From: Methylobacterium radiodurans
Lineage (GTDB): Bacteria > Pseudomonadota > Alphaproteobacteria > Rhizobiales > Beijerinckiaceae
NCBI RefSeq assembly: GCF_003173735.1
Contig: NZ_CP029551.1
Coordinates: 1,479,501 to 1,543,500 of the forward strand
Length of the DNA stretch: 64,000 nucleotides
Direction: 5' to 3'
Below the pieces are notes generated by a model that saw only the letters and a list, made by a program, of their open reading frames with translations, was not told the origin of the DNA and did no database searches. Position numbers and translations under genes: made by a program. Shown here piece by piece: positions 1 through 7,375 of this stretch (position 1 is its first letter; the number at the start of each line of letters is the position of its first letter).

Positions 1-1118
1 AGGTCGCGGGTGATCGTCTGCTCGTTGAGGCGCGCCACCGCGGCGGTGCTGCGGTAGCCCTGAGCGATGCGGCGGAACTCGTCGGCGATCGAGGCCTCCG
101 TCGCCTGGAGGTCCTGGCGGGCGCGCTCGACCGCGTCGTGGTCGCCGCCCGAGCGCGCGGTGATCTCGGCCATGCGGCGCCGGATCTCGGCCGCCTTCTG
201 GCGCAGGCCGGTGATCAGGTTGTTCTGGAACTCGTCCGCGACCGCGCCGGCTCCGCCCGCGCTCAGGATCGCCTCGATCCGGGCGAGCTTGGCCTCCGCC
301 TCGCTGCGCTCGCCCTGGACCGCGACGAGGCGGCTGCTCAGCTCGCTCAGCAGCTGCTCGTCCACGTACTTGCCGTCGGCGAGCATGATCCGGTTGGCCC
401 CCCGGTAGGCGACCGCCGCCTTCTCGGCTTCCCCGGCCTGGGCCTGCAGCTCGGCGACCCGGTCGCGGTACCAGCCGTTGGCGCTGCCGGCGGCCTCCCG
501 CTTGGCCGCGAGCTGGTCGTCCACGTAGGCCCGGGCGAGCGCGTTAGCGATGCGCGCCGCCTTGGCGGCGTCCGCCGACAGGAAGCGCAGCTCGACCACG
601 TAGGACACGCCGACCCGCTGGGCCGTGACGCGCCGGCCGAGCGCCTCGATCGTCCGGCGCTCGCGCCCGGCCGGGGACGCGTCGGCCGGGTCGGCGAGAC
701 CTGCGAGCGCGAGCAGCCGGTCGAGGGCGCTGCCGTCCTCGGCGAATTCCGGGTCCGCGTCGAGCTTCTCCGCACGGATGACGGCGCGCAGCACCCCCTC
801 GGAGGTCATGATTGTCGCCTGGCTCTCGACGGCGGCGTCGTTGACCCGATTGTTGATCGCGAACTGGTCCTGGCCGATGTCGGCGAGGCGGCGGAAGTCG
901 ATGAGGATGCGGGCGGTCGCCCTGTATTGCGGGGTCGCGAGGAGCAGGTAGGCGAGGCTGACCGCGAGGCCCGCGAGCACGAACCCGCCGATCAGGCGCC
1001 GCCAGCGGCGCACCACCGCGATCAGGTAGGTGACGTCGCCGGGATCGTTGACCTTCGGGGCGTCGGGGGGCAGCGGGCGGCCGCGGCCCAGGAAGGATCC
1101 GGGGGTCCGGTCAAGCAT
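1..1118 (-). CDS. Wzz/GumC-like polysaccharide co-polymerase, C-terminus beyond window
   Basis: Inner-membrane chain-length determinant expected to set polymer length in a Wzx/Wzy-type pathway. The protein begins MLDRTPG at an ATG at 1116-1118. About 40 residues in there is a transmembrane segment (LIGGFVLAGLAVSLAYLLL), followed by the YRATARILID segment typical of Wzz N-terminal domains, then a long charged helical region consistent with the periplasmic coiled coil. About 372 residues are visible and the gene runs off position 1, so any second membrane segment or BY-kinase domain cannot be judged. Its ATG overlaps the stop of the upstream polymerase gene by 8 nt (ATGCTTGA), implying translational coupling. 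It belongs to the polysaccharide operon running leftward from about 4118. Confidence 0.85.
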   Translation of the reverse strand, partial: MLDRTPGSFLGRGRPLPPDAPKVNDPGDVTYLIAVVRRWRRLIGGFVLAGLAVSLAYLLLATPQYRATARILIDFRRLADIGQDQFAINNRVNDAAVESQATIMTSEGVLRAVIRAEKLDADPEFAEDGSALDRLLALAGLADPADASPAGRERRTIEALGRRVTAQRVGVSYVVELRFLSADAAKAARIANALARAYVDDQLAAKREAAGSANGWYRDRVAELQAQAGEAEKAAVAYRGANRIMLADGKYVDEQLLSELSSRLVAVQGERSEAEAKLARIEAILSAGGAGAVADEFQNNLITGLRQKAAEIRRRMAEITARSGGDHDAVERARQDLQATEASIADEFRRIAQGYRSTAAVARLNEQTITRD

Positions 1119-2598
1119 CGGCGCGGCGAGCCTCCCTGCGAGCGCGTCCATGGCGGGGATCCGGCCCCGCCGGGCCGCGGTGGAAACCTGGGCCGAAGCC
1201 CGGACCGGGGCGGGGGGCCGGTTGCCCGGCATCGAGCCGCGCGGCCTCGGTGAGGCCGGCCCGCATGCCGATCAGCAGGGCGAAGAAGGCCCAGCAGGTG
1301 CCCCAGTAATGCACCGTGAACGAGACGAAGATCATCTGGACGAGCGCGATCGTCACCGCCTTGGCAGCCGTCCCGACGACGGGGTCGGGCCGCCGTGGCG
1401 GCGTGGCGCGGCCCGGCCAGGCGAAGAAGGCGCCCACGATCACGAGGGCGAGCAGCGCGACCCCGACATAGCCCGCGTGGAGCGCTTGGCCGAGCCAGAG
1501 GGCGTCGACGCTCGACACCATGGTGGAGAGCCGCACCCAGTCGCGCAGGCCGATGCCGAACCAGGGCGTCGGCTGGAGGTTGTAGGCGACCCATTCCCAG
1601 ATCAGGAACCGGTAGACCCCGGTCTCCGGCTCGAGCGTGAACAGGTTGACGAGGGTCCGCAGCGGGTCGTCCACGAAGGCGAGCAGCATCGCGATGCCGT
1701 AGACGACGAGGACCAGGAGGGCGGCCCAGCGCCAGGGGGCGCGGTCGAGCAGGCGGTCGAAGGTCGCGAGCGCGGCGAAGATGCCGAAGGCCAGCATCGG
1801 TGCCGAGGAGAGCGCCAGCACGATGCCGGCGAGGCACAGGCCGAGGCCTGCGATCCAGGTGAGCCGCCCGGGCGAGAGGTAGTAGAGCAGCGGCGCGCAG
1901 ACCGAGAAGAACGTCCCGAACAGGATCGCGTGCTCGAAGCTCGCCCGCGCGCGGGGCAGGCCCATGCGGTACTGCGTGATGTAGAGGGCGTTGCGGTCGA
2001 CGCCGAAATACTGGCGCGCGAGGCGCCCGAGGATGTTCTCCCCGGCGGCGAGATCGACGAGGCCGAGCAGCACAAGCAGCCCGACGACGACGAGGAGGAC
2101 CTGGACGAAGGGCCCGATCCCCGCGCGCCGGCCGAAGATGAAGCGCCCGGCCAGATAGGCGCTGAGGAATTCGACCGGGCGCAGCCCGACGGCGCTGGTG
2201 ACGGCCTCCGGGCCGGTCGTGGCGTAGAGTGCGAGCTCCATCCAGAGCACCAGCACCAGCACCAGCCCGTCCGACAGCACGAAGACGTAGCGCCCGCTCG
2301 CGAGCCGGCTCGCCAGCACGGCCCCGGCCCAGGCCAGCATGATCAGCAGCGCGAGCCGCAGAGTGGTCAGCACGATGCCGACCTTCACGGCCATCTCGGC
2401 GGGGCCCAGATAGGCGCCGAGCAGGATCAGGGCCGCCCAGAACGGCGCCTGCGCCCGCAGCGGCACCTGGGCCCGGAGCGGCGCCTGGGCCCGGAGCGGC
2501 GCCTGCGTGCCGGGCGGCGCCTGCGTGCCGGGCGGCGTCCACGATCCGGCGCGGACGCGCGGCGTGAGGGCCGAACCGTGTGCGGCGTGCGCTGTCAC
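1111..2598 (-). CDS. Wzy/O-antigen-ligase-like polysaccharide polymerase
   Basis: Multi-pass inner-membrane protein of about 495 residues, probably the polymerase (or ligase) of the polysaccharide pathway. Roughly ten hydrophobic segments fill residues 55-430, with a larger soluble loop in the second half, the usual Wzy/WaaL layout. I chose a GTG start at 2596-2598 (VTAHAAHG) because GAGGAGAC lies just upstream on the coding strand; the frame stays open further upstream but there overlaps the glycosyltransferase gene. The N-terminus before the first membrane segment is a proline-rich repeat (PPGTQA/PLRAQA), encoded by an 18-bp tandem repeat. The C-terminus is Arg/Gly/Pro-rich. Wzy proteins diverge strongly, so the assignment rests on topology and operon position. 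Confidence 0.75.
   Translation of the reverse strand: MTAHAAHGSALTPRVRAGSWTPPGTQAPPGTQAPLRAQAPLRAQVPLRAQAPFWAALILLGAYLGPAEMAVKVGIVLTTLRLALLIMLAWAGAVLASRLASGRYVFVLSDGLVLVLVLWMELALYATTGPEAVTSAVGLRPVEFLSAYLAGRFIFGRRAGIGPFVQVLLVVVGLLVLLGLVDLAAGENILGRLARQYFGVDRNALYITQYRMGLPRARASFEHAILFGTFFSVCAPLLYYLSPGRLTWIAGLGLCLAGIVLALSSAPMLAFGIFAALATFDRLLDRAPWRWAALLVLVVYGIAMLLAFVDDPLRTLVNLFTLEPETGVYRFLIWEWVAYNLQPTPWFGIGLRDWVRLSTMVSSVDALWLGQALHAGYVGVALLALVIVGAFFAWPGRATPPRRPDPVVGTAAKAVTIALVQMIFVSFTVHYWGTCWAFFALLIGMRAGLTEAARLDAGQPAPRPGPGFGPGFHRGPAGPDPRHGRARREARRADA
2444..2533. repeat. Five tandem copies of an 18-bp unit inside the wzy-like gene
   Basis: Units begin at 2444, 2462, 2480, 2498 and 2516 and follow the pattern GGCGCCTGSGYSCSSRGC. 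The last two are identical. They are in frame and encode six-residue repeats in the cytoplasmic N-terminal tail, so copy-number change would alter tail length without a frameshift. Confidence 0.9.
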
Positions 2599-2663
2599 GA
2601 AGTCTCCTCGGCGGGCGGTGGAAGCGATGGGCCGGTTCTGGCCGGCGGCGGTCGGGAGGATCC

Positions 2664-4118
2664 CTAGTAGGCGTCGTGCTTGAAGACCTGGACGGCGGTC
2701 AGCAGGATGATCCGCAGGTCCAGCCAGATGCTCCAGCGGTTGATGTACTGGATGTCGTAGGAGACGCGCCGGGCCATCTTGTCGACGGTCTCGGTCTCGC
2801 CGCGGCACTTGTTGACCTGAGCCAGTCCGGTGATGCCGGGCTTCACGTGGTGCCGGTAGGCGTAGGGCGCGATCACCCGCGTGTACTGGTCGTCGTGCGC
2901 GAGCGCGTGGGGACGCGGACCGACCAGGGACATGTCGCCCCGCAGGACGTTGAGGAGCTGCGGCAGCTCGTCGATGCTGGTGCGGCGCAGCAGGCGGCCG
3001 ATCCGGGTGACGCGCCGGTCGTCCCGGGTCGCCTGCCGGATCACCGGGCCGTCGTCCTGCACGCGCATCGAGCGGAACTTGTAGATCTGGAAGCGGCGGC
3101 CGCTGAAGCCGATCCGCGTCTGCCGGAACAGGGCCGGACCGGGGCTCTCCAGCCGCACGGCGGCGGCCACGAGGACGAGCAGGGGCGAGAGCAGGACGAG
3201 GGCGACCGCCGCGAGCAAGACGTCGAGGGTGCGCTTGGCCGCCTGCTCGCCGAGGCTCAGCGGGCTGCGCTGCACCTCCAGCGCCAGCACGGACCCGACC
3301 CGGGTGACGGGCTTGGCGAGCAGGTTGCGGACCTTGTGGTCGGCGAGCACGAGCGCCGGCAGCGGCAGGACGCGCAGGCACTGCAGCAGGTTCTCGAGGT
3401 CGTCGACGCGCGACCAGTTCACGCAGATCAGGATCTCCTCCACCGGCTCACTGCGCGAGCGGCGGATCGCCTCGGCGGCGCAGGCGGAGACCTCGGCCTT
3501 TGAGCGGAACTCGCAAGGGAGCGCGTCGATCACCCGGTATCCGGACTCGCGCAGGCGCCGGTGCAGGCCGTGGCTTCCCACCTCGGCGCGCTCGCCCAGG
3601 AGCAGGACCGGCCGGTCGGCGATCATCCGGGAGCCTGCGGCGCGCCGGCACAGCCACTGCGCGCCGACCCGCAGGCCTACCACCACGGCGAGTCCCGAGC
3701 CCGCGAAGATGAGGAAGAAGCCGCGCGAGACGTCCTCGCCGATCTTCAGGATGAAGGCGAGGCCGGCACAGATGCCGATCACCATGATCCAGGCGGAGAC
3801 CATCTCGGAGACGGGGACCGGACGGATGGTGAGGCGTTCGACGGCGTAGTGACCGCGCCCGTGCATCCGCAGCACGTAGAGCGAGGCGAAGACCGCGCCG
3901 GTGGCGAGGTACACGTCTCGGCCGCCGACCGCCGGCACCGCTGTCAGACCCCGGTAGGCGAGCCCGGCGAGGCAGGCGCTGAGGGCGATCGCCACCCAAT
4001 CGGCGAGCGCGGCGCCGACGCCCAGAACCTGTGCGGGGATGTGAACGGCAGGCTGGCGGCGGCTCGACGGATCGAGCCGGACGACCGGGTGCTGAACATC
4101 CTCGAGGGAAAGCGCCAT
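2664..4118 (-). CDS. Polyprenyl glycosylphosphotransferase (initiating sugar-phosphate transferase)
   Basis: Membrane enzyme that transfers a sugar-1-phosphate to undecaprenyl phosphate, the first step of repeat-unit assembly. It has 484 residues. Four or five N-terminal membrane helices (about 35-160) are followed by a CoA-binding-like Rossmann region (about 165-270), then another helix and the bacterial sugar transferase domain (about 294-484). Diagnostic motifs are KRTLDVLLAA, YKFRSM (346-351), the catalytic-type RRTSIDELPQL (378-388), LVGPRPH (398-404) and KPGITGLAQV. This is the WcaJ/ExoY architecture. It is the first gene of the leftward operon (transferase, polymerase, co-polymerase). 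The sugar transferred cannot be deduced. Confidence 0.93.
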   Translation of the reverse strand: MALSLEDVQHPVVRLDPSSRRQPAVHIPAQVLGVGAALADWVAIALSACLAGLAYRGLTAVPAVGGRDVYLATGAVFASLYVLRMHGRGHYAVERLTIRPVPVSEMVSAWIMVIGICAGLAFILKIGEDVSRGFFLIFAGSGLAVVVGLRVGAQWLCRRAAGSRMIADRPVLLLGERAEVGSHGLHRRLRESGYRVIDALPCEFRSKAEVSACAAEAIRRSRSEPVEEILICVNWSRVDDLENLLQCLRVLPLPALVLADHKVRNLLAKPVTRVGSVLALEVQRSPLSLGEQAAKRTLDVLLAAVALVLLSPLLVLVAAAVRLESPGPALFRQTRIGFSGRRFQIYKFRSMRVQDDGPVIRQATRDDRRVTRIGRLLRRTSIDELPQLLNVLRGDMSLVGPRPHALAHDDQYTRVIAPYAYRHHVKPGITGLAQVNKCRGETETVDKMARRVSYDIQYINRWSIWLDLRIILLTAVQVFKHDAY

Positions 4119-4747
4119 GTGCCAGGCCTTTGCTGTCCGAGAGTCCTGGGGCCCGCCTTACGCGGCAGTGCACAACTAACGGAACGTTAACGGCTGGCCA
4201 GAGAACGGAAAGGTCAAATTTTGGACAGGCTCGCGGCTGTTTTGCACATGTTCGCGCAGGCAGTTGCGAAGACTTGTTGGCATGCGGGCGCATCGGATCT
4301 GCAGCCCGCCGATGACACTGCGCCGGCTCTCTAGACTTGTCGGATCGACGATCCTGCTGTCCCGAGATCCCGCCGGAGATCCCGCGCGTGCGGTCTCTCG
4401 CGCTGGGCCGTGCGCCTCCGCGCGGCGCTCGTGCGGGAGCGCGCGTCGGGTTCGGGCCGGTCTTGCGGTGCAGCAAGGCTCATGCTGCGGGTGCGGTATT
4501 GTTGCGGCCAACGACGTCCCGCAACCGCGCAAAACGACTAAATTTTGCGCAGCCCAGAATTAACAAATTATTAATCCCGGAATTGACGGCCGGTGCCACG
4601 CATAGGCATAGTTAACGCAGTGCAATACAAGCCCGCATAAGCACTAGTCCCCGCCATGACATACAGCGATTAGCGCCGCTCCGGCAGGGCGTTGCGGCCG
4701 CGTCTCCGCACGGCCGAAGCCCCCTCCCAGTAGAAGGACTTCACGGC
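4119..4747. promoter_or_regulatory. Divergent intergenic regulatory region of the polysaccharide locus
   Basis: 629 nt without a convincing gene separate the leftward transferase operon from the rightward algD-like gene, so both promoters must lie here. The stretch 4525-4660 is clearly AT-richer than its surroundings. It holds a perfect 8-bp inverted repeat (GCGCAAAA at 4527-4534, TTTTGCGC at 4543-4550), followed by TTAACAAATTATTAA. On the other side, TAACG/CGTTA half-sites flank 4177-4189 near the transferase start. These are candidate operators; no specific regulator can be named. Confidence 0.55.
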
Positions 4748-6061
4748 ATGAACGTCAGTGTATTCGGCCTTGGGTATGTCGGCACCGTGTGCTCGGCCTG
4801 TCTGGCGCATATGGGCCACAACGTGGTGGGGGTCGATCTCAACGAGACGAAGGTCGATCTGATGTCGCGCGGGCATGCGCCGATCGTCGAGCGGGATGTG
4901 GCCGAGTACGTTGCCGACGCGGTCTCCGGCGGGCGCCTGCGGGCGACCCTCGACGTGGAGGAGGCCGCGCGCGAGACCGATCTCTCGCTGATCTGCGTCG
5001 GCACGCCGAGCCGGCCGAACGGCTCGCTCGATACCCGGGCGGTCGAGGGGGTGGCGCGCCAGATCGGCCGGGCGATTGCGCGCAAGAACACCTATCACTC
5101 GGTGGTGGTGCGCTCGACCGTCCTGCCCGGGACGGTGCGGGGCCGCGTGCTGCCGATCCTCGAGGCGGAGGCCGGCGGCCGCGCCGGCGAGCGGTTCGGG
5201 CTCGCGAGCAACCCCGAATTCATGCGCGAGGGGACCGCGGTCACGGATTTCTACGACCCGCCCAAGACCGTGATCGGCGAGGTGGACGCCGAGACGGCCG
5301 AGCGCCTCGTCGCGCTCTACGACGGCCTGCCGGGGCCCGTCTTCAGGACGAGTCTCGAGATCGCCGAGATGGCCAAATACGCCGACAACGTCTGGCACGC
5401 TCTGAAGGTCACCTTCGGCAACGAGATCGGCGCGATCTGCAAGAAGGAGGGCATCGACAGCCACCGGCTGATGGAGATGTTCTGCGCCGACACCAAGCTC
5501 AACATCTCGAAAGCCTACCTGAAGCCGGGTTTCGCCTTCGGCGGCTCCTGCCTGCCCAAGGACACCCGCGCGCTCGCCCACCACGCGGTCTCGCGCGACC
5601 TCGACCTGCCGGTGATTGCCAACATCGCCCGCTCGAACCGCGAGCAGATCGAGCGCGGCATCGACTGGATCCTGGATTCGGGCGCCCGCAGCGTCTGCTT
5701 CCTGGGCTTCAGCTTCAAGGCCGGCACCGACGACCTGCGCGAGAGCCCCTATCTCGACATGATCGAGCGCCTGTTGGGCAAGGGCTGCCAGATCAAGGTG
5801 TTCGACCGCAATGTCGAACTCGCCAAGCTGACGGGCGCCAACCGCAGCTACCTCTACGGGGTGATCCCGCACGTGGCCGAGCTGATGGTCGACAACCTCG
5901 ACGAGGCACTTGCGGGGACCGACACCGTGGTCGTCACGGCCAACGCCCCGGAATACCGCGCCGCCGTCGAACGGATCCGACCGAGCCAGCAGGTGCTCGA
6001 CTTCGCCCGCCTCACGGAGGCCGAGGCGCTCGGCGAGTCCTACGACGGGTTCCTCTGGTAG
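4748..6061 (+). CDS. algD: GDP-mannose 6-dehydrogenase (AlgD-like UDP/GDP-sugar dehydrogenase)
   Basis: NAD-dependent four-electron oxidation of a nucleotide sugar to the uronate; in AlgD this is GDP-mannose to GDP-mannuronate. 437 residues, nearly the length of Pseudomonas AlgD. The Rossmann start is MNVSVFGLGYVGTV; the middle has NPEFMREGTA and KTVIGE. The catalytic cysteine sits in GFAFGGSCLPKD at residue 268, the same number as the AlgD catalytic cysteine. SFKAGTDDLRESP follows, and the protein ends in YDGFLW, resembling the AlgD C-terminus. Similarity extends over the whole length as I recall AlgD, more than to UDP-glucose dehydrogenases (Ugd/TuaD). Substrate is inferred, and UDP-glucose or UDP-ManNAc remain possible. 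The ATG at 4748 is supported by the conserved N-terminus. Confidence 0.8.
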   Translation: MNVSVFGLGYVGTVCSACLAHMGHNVVGVDLNETKVDLMSRGHAPIVERDVAEYVADAVSGGRLRATLDVEEAARETDLSLICVGTPSRPNGSLDTRAVEGVARQIGRAIARKNTYHSVVVRSTVLPGTVRGRVLPILEAEAGGRAGERFGLASNPEFMREGTAVTDFYDPPKTVIGEVDAETAERLVALYDGLPGPVFRTSLEIAEMAKYADNVWHALKVTFGNEIGAICKKEGIDSHRLMEMFCADTKLNISKAYLKPGFAFGGSCLPKDTRALAHHAVSRDLDLPVIANIARSNREQIERGIDWILDSGARSVCFLGFSFKAGTDDLRESPYLDMIERLLGKGCQIKVFDRNVELAKLTGANRSYLYGVIPHVAELMVDNLDEALAGTDTVVVTANAPEYRAAVERIRPSQQVLDFARLTEAEALGESYDGFLW

Positions 6062-6075
6062 GGGGGCGGCGCCCG

Positions 6076-7320
6076 ATGGCCCGCATCCTCATCATCGTCG
6101 AGAACCTGCCCGTCCCCTTCGACCGGCGGGTCTGGTCGGAGGCGACCGCGCTGCGCCGGGCGGGGCACACCGTCTCGGTGATCTGTCCGACCGGGCGCGA
6201 CGCCGAGGCGCGCTACGTCGAGATCGACGGCATCCACGTCTACCGGCACCCGCTGCCGCACGAGGGGCACGGCGCGCTCGGCTACCTCGTCGAATACGCC
6301 AGCGCCCTGTTCTGGGAGTTCGTGCTCAGCCTGCGGGTCCTGCGCGAGCGCGGCTTCGACGTGATCCACGCCTGCAACCCGCCGGACCTGATCTTTCTCA
6401 TCGGCGGCTTCTACAAGCTTTTCGGCAAGAAGTTCCTCTTCGATCATCACGACATCAACCCCGAGCTCTACGAGGCCAAGTTCGGCCGCCGGGACTGGGG
6501 CTGGCGCCTGATGCTGCTCGTCGAGAAGCTGACCTTCCGGGTCGCGGACGTGTCGCTGGCCACCAACAACTCCTACCGGCAGATCGCGATCGAGCGCGGC
6601 GGCATGGCGCCGGAGCGGGTGCACGTCGTCCGCTCGGGGCCCAATCTCGCGCGCATCCAGGAGCCGCCGCCCGACCCGGCCTGGCGCAAGGGGCGGCGCC
6701 ATCTCGTCGGCTATGTCGGCGTGATCGGCCAGCAGGAGGGGCTCGACCTGCTGCTGGAGGCGGTCCGGCACGTCGTCGAGGTCCGCGGGCGGCACGACGT
6801 GCAGTTCGTCGTGGTCGGCGGCGGGCCCGCGCTCGCCGAGATCGAGGCGGCCTGCACCGGGATGGGCTTGGCCGATTACGTCACCTTCACGGGCCGTGTC
6901 CCGGACGCGACGCTGTTCAGCGCGCTCGCCTCGTCGGACGTCTGCGTGAATCCCGACCGGCCGAACGCGATGAACGACAAGTCCACCATGAACAAGATCA
7001 TGGAGTACATGGCGCTCGGCAAGCCGATCGTGCAGTTCGACCTGACGGAGGGGCGCTTCTCCGCGCAGGACGCCTCCCTGTACGCACGCAACACCGTCCC
7101 GGCCGATTTCGGCGACAAGGTCCTCGAACTGCTCGACGATCCGGAGCGGCGCACGCAGATGGGCGCGTTCGGGCGCCGCCGCGTGCGCGAGCAACTCGCC
7201 TGGCAGTACGAGGAGCCCAAGCTCCTGGCGGCCTATGCCCGGCTGCTCGGCGCGCAGCCGGCCGCGGCCGCGCTGCCCGGGGCGCTCGACCCGGCCGGGG
7301 AGGGGTCCCGGCGTGCGTGA
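6076..7320 (+). CDS. Glycosyltransferase family 4 (GT-B fold)
   Basis: Cytoplasmic glycosyltransferase of 414 residues, expected to extend the lipid-linked repeat unit. The N-terminal domain opens MARILIIVENLPVPFDRRVW with FDHHDINPELYEAKF further in. The C-terminal GT4 domain contains VGYVGVIGQQEGLDLLLEA, VVVGGGP, VTFTGRVP and the nucleotide-sugar site region KIMEYMALGKPIVQFDL. It starts 14 nt after the algD-like stop, so the two genes are almost certainly co-transcribed. The sugar donor cannot be read from sequence; being next to the dehydrogenase makes a uronate donor plausible. Confidence 0.9.
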   Translation: MARILIIVENLPVPFDRRVWSEATALRRAGHTVSVICPTGRDAEARYVEIDGIHVYRHPLPHEGHGALGYLVEYASALFWEFVLSLRVLRERGFDVIHACNPPDLIFLIGGFYKLFGKKFLFDHHDINPELYEAKFGRRDWGWRLMLLVEKLTFRVADVSLATNNSYRQIAIERGGMAPERVHVVRSGPNLARIQEPPPDPAWRKGRRHLVGYVGVIGQQEGLDLLLEAVRHVVEVRGRHDVQFVVVGGGPALAEIEAACTGMGLADYVTFTGRVPDATLFSALASSDVCVNPDRPNAMNDKSTMNKIMEYMALGKPIVQFDLTEGRFSAQDASLYARNTVPADFGDKVLELLDDPERRTQMGAFGRRRVREQLAWQYEEPKLLAAYARLLGAQPAAAALPGALDPAGEGSRRA

Positions 7321-7375
7321 GCGGGCGGTCCCGTACGCCGGGCGGCGACCGGGCGGCCCGGCCGCCGCGATCCGG

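Noticed and set aside
1111..3381. Long N-terminal extension of the polymerase frame to 3381
   Set aside because: It would overlap the sugar transferase gene almost by half, and the extra sequence is low-complexity. A GTG with a good ribosome-binding site exists at 2598.
4789..7320. An 843-codon frame that starts in the algD-like gene and runs into the GT4 gene
   Set aside because: The first part is an out-of-frame shadow of the dehydrogenase; only the part from 6076 is a real protein. Not a fusion.
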